Shown one piece after another: positions 62,882 through 64,000 of a stretch of DNA of 64,000 nt. The notes under the pieces were generated by a model that did no database searches, was not told the origin of the DNA, and worked only from the letters and a program-made list of their open reading frames with translations. Both the position numbers and the translations under genes were made by a program. The stretch lies in NCBI GenBank assembly GCA_050943215.1, contig JBMNOU010000003.1:1-64000 (forward strand), in the 5' to 3' direction. Numbering within the stretch: position 1 is the stretch's first letter; the number at the start of each line of letters is the position of its first letter. Origin of the DNA: JBMNOU01 sp050943215. Its GTDB lineage: Bacteria; Bacillota; Clostridia; Christensenellales; SZUA-584.

Positions 62882-62894
62882 AATAGGAACACAG

Positions 62895-62944
62895 GGGCCA
62901 TCCAGAAACGATTTGAATAAAATCGTTTCTGGATGGCCCTTTTT
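62895..62944 (+). terminator. 20-bp perfect hairpin terminator after the PrsA-like gene
   Basis: A perfect 20-base stem (62895-62914 with 62920-62939) around a 5-base loop, followed by TTTTT. Its arm GGGCCATCCAGAAA is also related to a sequence at 63330-63343, so it may derive from an insertion-sequence end. Confidence 0.85.
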
Positions 62945-63062
62945 AAGTTTCACAGAGGAAGAATTGTAGACAAATCCGGGTTTTCAGCCATCAATAAACA
63001 ATAAGTCGTTAACTTCTTAAGAATGTCGGCTATTCACTTGTCCTCATTCTCACACGATTTGC

Positions 63063-63326
63063 TTATTGGAATAGAATTTGCTTGCTCCTGCCGCTCTGTA
63101 TCTTGCAGTGTGGGCGAAACAGATTATATCCCAACACCATCAGCAGCATCTTATTCCGTATGTTCTTCGTTCCCCAAGTCAGGAAACGGCGGAGCGCATA
63201 GTCCTCTTTAATAACTGCAAACGCGCCTTTCACCTGATCTGTTGATTCTAAGAAGTGCAGCCCGTTCGGTATCCCGCTGCAGCTGTGTTTGCTTAACCTT
63301 GGAGGGGTTGCCGTTTTGCGTCTCAT
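63063..63326 (-). pseudogene. truncated IS1182-family transposase
   Basis: The 87-residue open frame contains KGAFAVIKEDYALRRFLT and GTKNIRNKMLLMVLGYNL, which match the last conserved block of IS1182-type DDE transposases, including the catalytic Glu. The N-terminal three quarters of the enzyme are missing, and the first 30 codons do not look like the family. It cannot encode an active transposase. Confidence 0.65.
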
Positions 63327-63417
63327 CCATTTCTGGACAGCCCATTTTTACTAAACCCTTATCTTCCAAACGGTCTTTGTGTAGGCAGAAAATATTGCGA
63401 TACCGGGAACTTTATAC

Positions 63418-63446
63418 TTGAATTAGCACAGCAAATGATTTATAAT
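63418..63446 (+). promoter_or_regulatory. promoter of the tRNA-Ser/tRNA-Ala unit
   Basis: TTGAAT (63418-63423) and TATAAT (63441-63446) with a 17-base spacer, about 70 bases before tRNA-Ser. Confidence 0.65.
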
Positions 63447-63517
63447 ATATTTTTGTAACGGCAATAAACGGCGGCTCTGTGGATCAATCAGCGTGTGAGC
63501 TATGACCGAAACTGCAT

Positions 63518-63608
63518 GGAGAAGTATCGAAGAGGTCATAACGGGGCGCACTCGAAATGCGTTTGTCGGGTTACCGGCACGTGGGTTCGAATCCCACCTT
63601 CTCCGCCA
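63518..63608 (+). tRNA. tRNA-Ser (anticodon CGA)
   Basis: A 91-base tRNA with acceptor GGAGAAG/CTTCTCC, anticodon loop CTCGAAA, a long variable arm (GTCGG/CCGGC) typical of serine tRNAs, T arm GTGGG-TTCGAAT-CCCAC, and an encoded CCA end. It reads UCG codons. Confidence 0.95.
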
Positions 63609-63613
63609 TATAC

Positions 63614-63689
63614 GGGGCATTGGCTCAGCTGGTAGAGCGCTGCGTTCGCAATGCAGAAGTCAGCGGTTCGATCCCGCTATGCTCCACCA
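63614..63689 (+). tRNA. tRNA-Ala (anticodon CGC)
   Basis: A 76-base tRNA with acceptor GGGGCAT/ATGCTCC, D arm TTGGCTCAGCTGGTAGAGC, anticodon loop TTCGCAA, T arm AGCGG-TTCGATC-CCGCT and encoded CCA. It reads GCG codons. It lies 5 bases after tRNA-Ser. Confidence 0.95.
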
Positions 63690-63693
63690 AGTT

Positions 63694-63726
63694 AAAATAA
63701 GTACCAATAGGTGCTTATTTTATTTT
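63694..63726 (+). terminator. terminator after the tRNA pair
   Basis: AAAATAAGTACC (63694-63705) pairs with GGTGCTTATTTT (63710-63721) with one G-U pair, followed by a T-rich tail. The following 190 bases hold no gene that I can support. Confidence 0.8.
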
Positions 63727-63912
63727 GGAAAGAAACGGGCTAGATCGAAGGAGGATTAGAAAACTGTCCAAAGAATAGTTTTTCCGCCCGTCCATAGGCA
63801 GGAACGAAAAAGGGAGCAGCGGCGATATGGACGAGAAGTAGCCGAAATATCAAACCATGCTTGGGCTATATAACAATTAATCATTCAAAAAGCTATATAA
63901 AAATATTTAGCA

Positions 63913-64000
63913 TTAATTTAGACTATCTTCCAAATCCTGAAGCTTCTTTTTTAAATTTTTAATTTGTTTTAATTTGTCTTGCTTCGTTTCACAAGATTGT
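63913..64000 (-). CDS. C-terminal end of a gene running off the window
   Basis: On the minus strand an open frame enters at the window edge and stops at 63915-63913. The 28 visible codons are rich in Lys, Gln, Leu and Glu (for example KLKQIKNLKKKLQDLED), as in the C-terminal helix of a MerR-type regulator or another coiled coil. It is too short to identify. Confidence 0.35.
   Translation of the reverse strand, partial: QSCETKQDKLKQIKNLKKKLQDLEDSLN

Larger units (their letters stand above)
62895..63343 (-). mobile_element. remnant of an IS1182-like insertion sequence
   Basis: GGGCCATCCAGAAA (62895-62908) and, inverted, TTTCTGGACAGCCC (63330-63343) match at 12 of 14 positions and enclose the C-terminal part of a DDE transposase. 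No target-site duplication is visible. The rest of the element appears deleted. The limits are inferred from the repeat pair. Confidence 0.45.

Noticed and set aside
63502..63759. 85-codon open frame on the plus strand
   Set aside because: It runs through the two tRNA genes and has no protein family match.

Overview
This window looks like an origin-proximal piece of chromosome from a low-GC, strictly anaerobic Gram-positive bacterium, most likely Clostridia. The evidence is the gene content (veg, yqhQ, cdaA-cdaR, rpmH-rnpA-yidD-yidC-khpB, noc, walJ, rlmH, murA, DnaD/DnaC-type loaders), a PerR-superoxide reductase-rubrerythrin cluster, strong AGGAGG ribosome sites with frequent TTG and GTG starts, and consensus TTGACA/TATAAT promoters. 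The genus cannot be read from the sequence alone. Almost all highly expressed genes (ribosomal proteins, RNA polymerase, elongation factors) lie on the + strand, which fits replication from left to right. A cluster of DnaA-box-like sites lies in the first 140 bases.

Layout. 1-4.8 kb: possible origin fragment, veg, a convergent unknown gene, then rpmE, yqhQ, prmC and prfA. 4.9-7.4 kb (- strand): a secreted SH3/peptidoglycan-binding protein and two overlapping uracil-DNA glycosylase paralogues. 7.6-11.5 kb (+): cdaA-cdaR (c-di-AMP synthesis and its regulator), a P-loop ATPase and cysteine synthase. 11.7-16.1 kb (-): an LCP cell-wall ligase with a repeat tail, an NlpC/P60 hydrolase, and the perR-dfx-rbr oxidative stress operon. 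16.2-20.5 kb: a clostripain-like lipoprotein (+), then an NfeD/FloA membrane-microdomain operon (-). 20.7-25.9 kb: a Ca-type P-ATPase, a histidinol-phosphatase-like PHP enzyme and an aminotransferase. 26-28.8 kb: rpmH-rnpA-yidD-yidC-khpB behind two consensus promoters. 28.9-33.9 kb (-): a TIM-barrel isomerase, oligoendopeptidase F, and DnaC-like and DnaD-like replication proteins. 34-38 kb: murA, noc, rlmH, walJ. 38.2-40.7 kb: cobO-cobU-cobS and a small MazG-like gene. 41-54 kb: rpoB-rpoC, an unknown membrane protein, an L7Ae-like gene, rpsL-rpsG-fusA-tuf. 54-63 kb: pfkA, then glmU-HAD-pth-mfd-prsA. 63-64 kb: an IS1182-like remnant, tRNA-Ser and tRNA-Ala, and the edge of another gene.

The genes form a housekeeping core: transcription, translation, envelope precursor synthesis (murA, glmU), membrane protein insertion and replication start. 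No phage, CRISPR array or defence island is visible. The points most worth a second look are small: a promoter-terminator unit ahead of rpmH that may make a short RNA, a very long acidic tail on RpoB, rpoBC uncoupled from rplJL, a UDG paralogue that has lost most Fe-S ligands, an Asn at a key position of phosphofructokinase, and a leader mini-ORF in front of murA.
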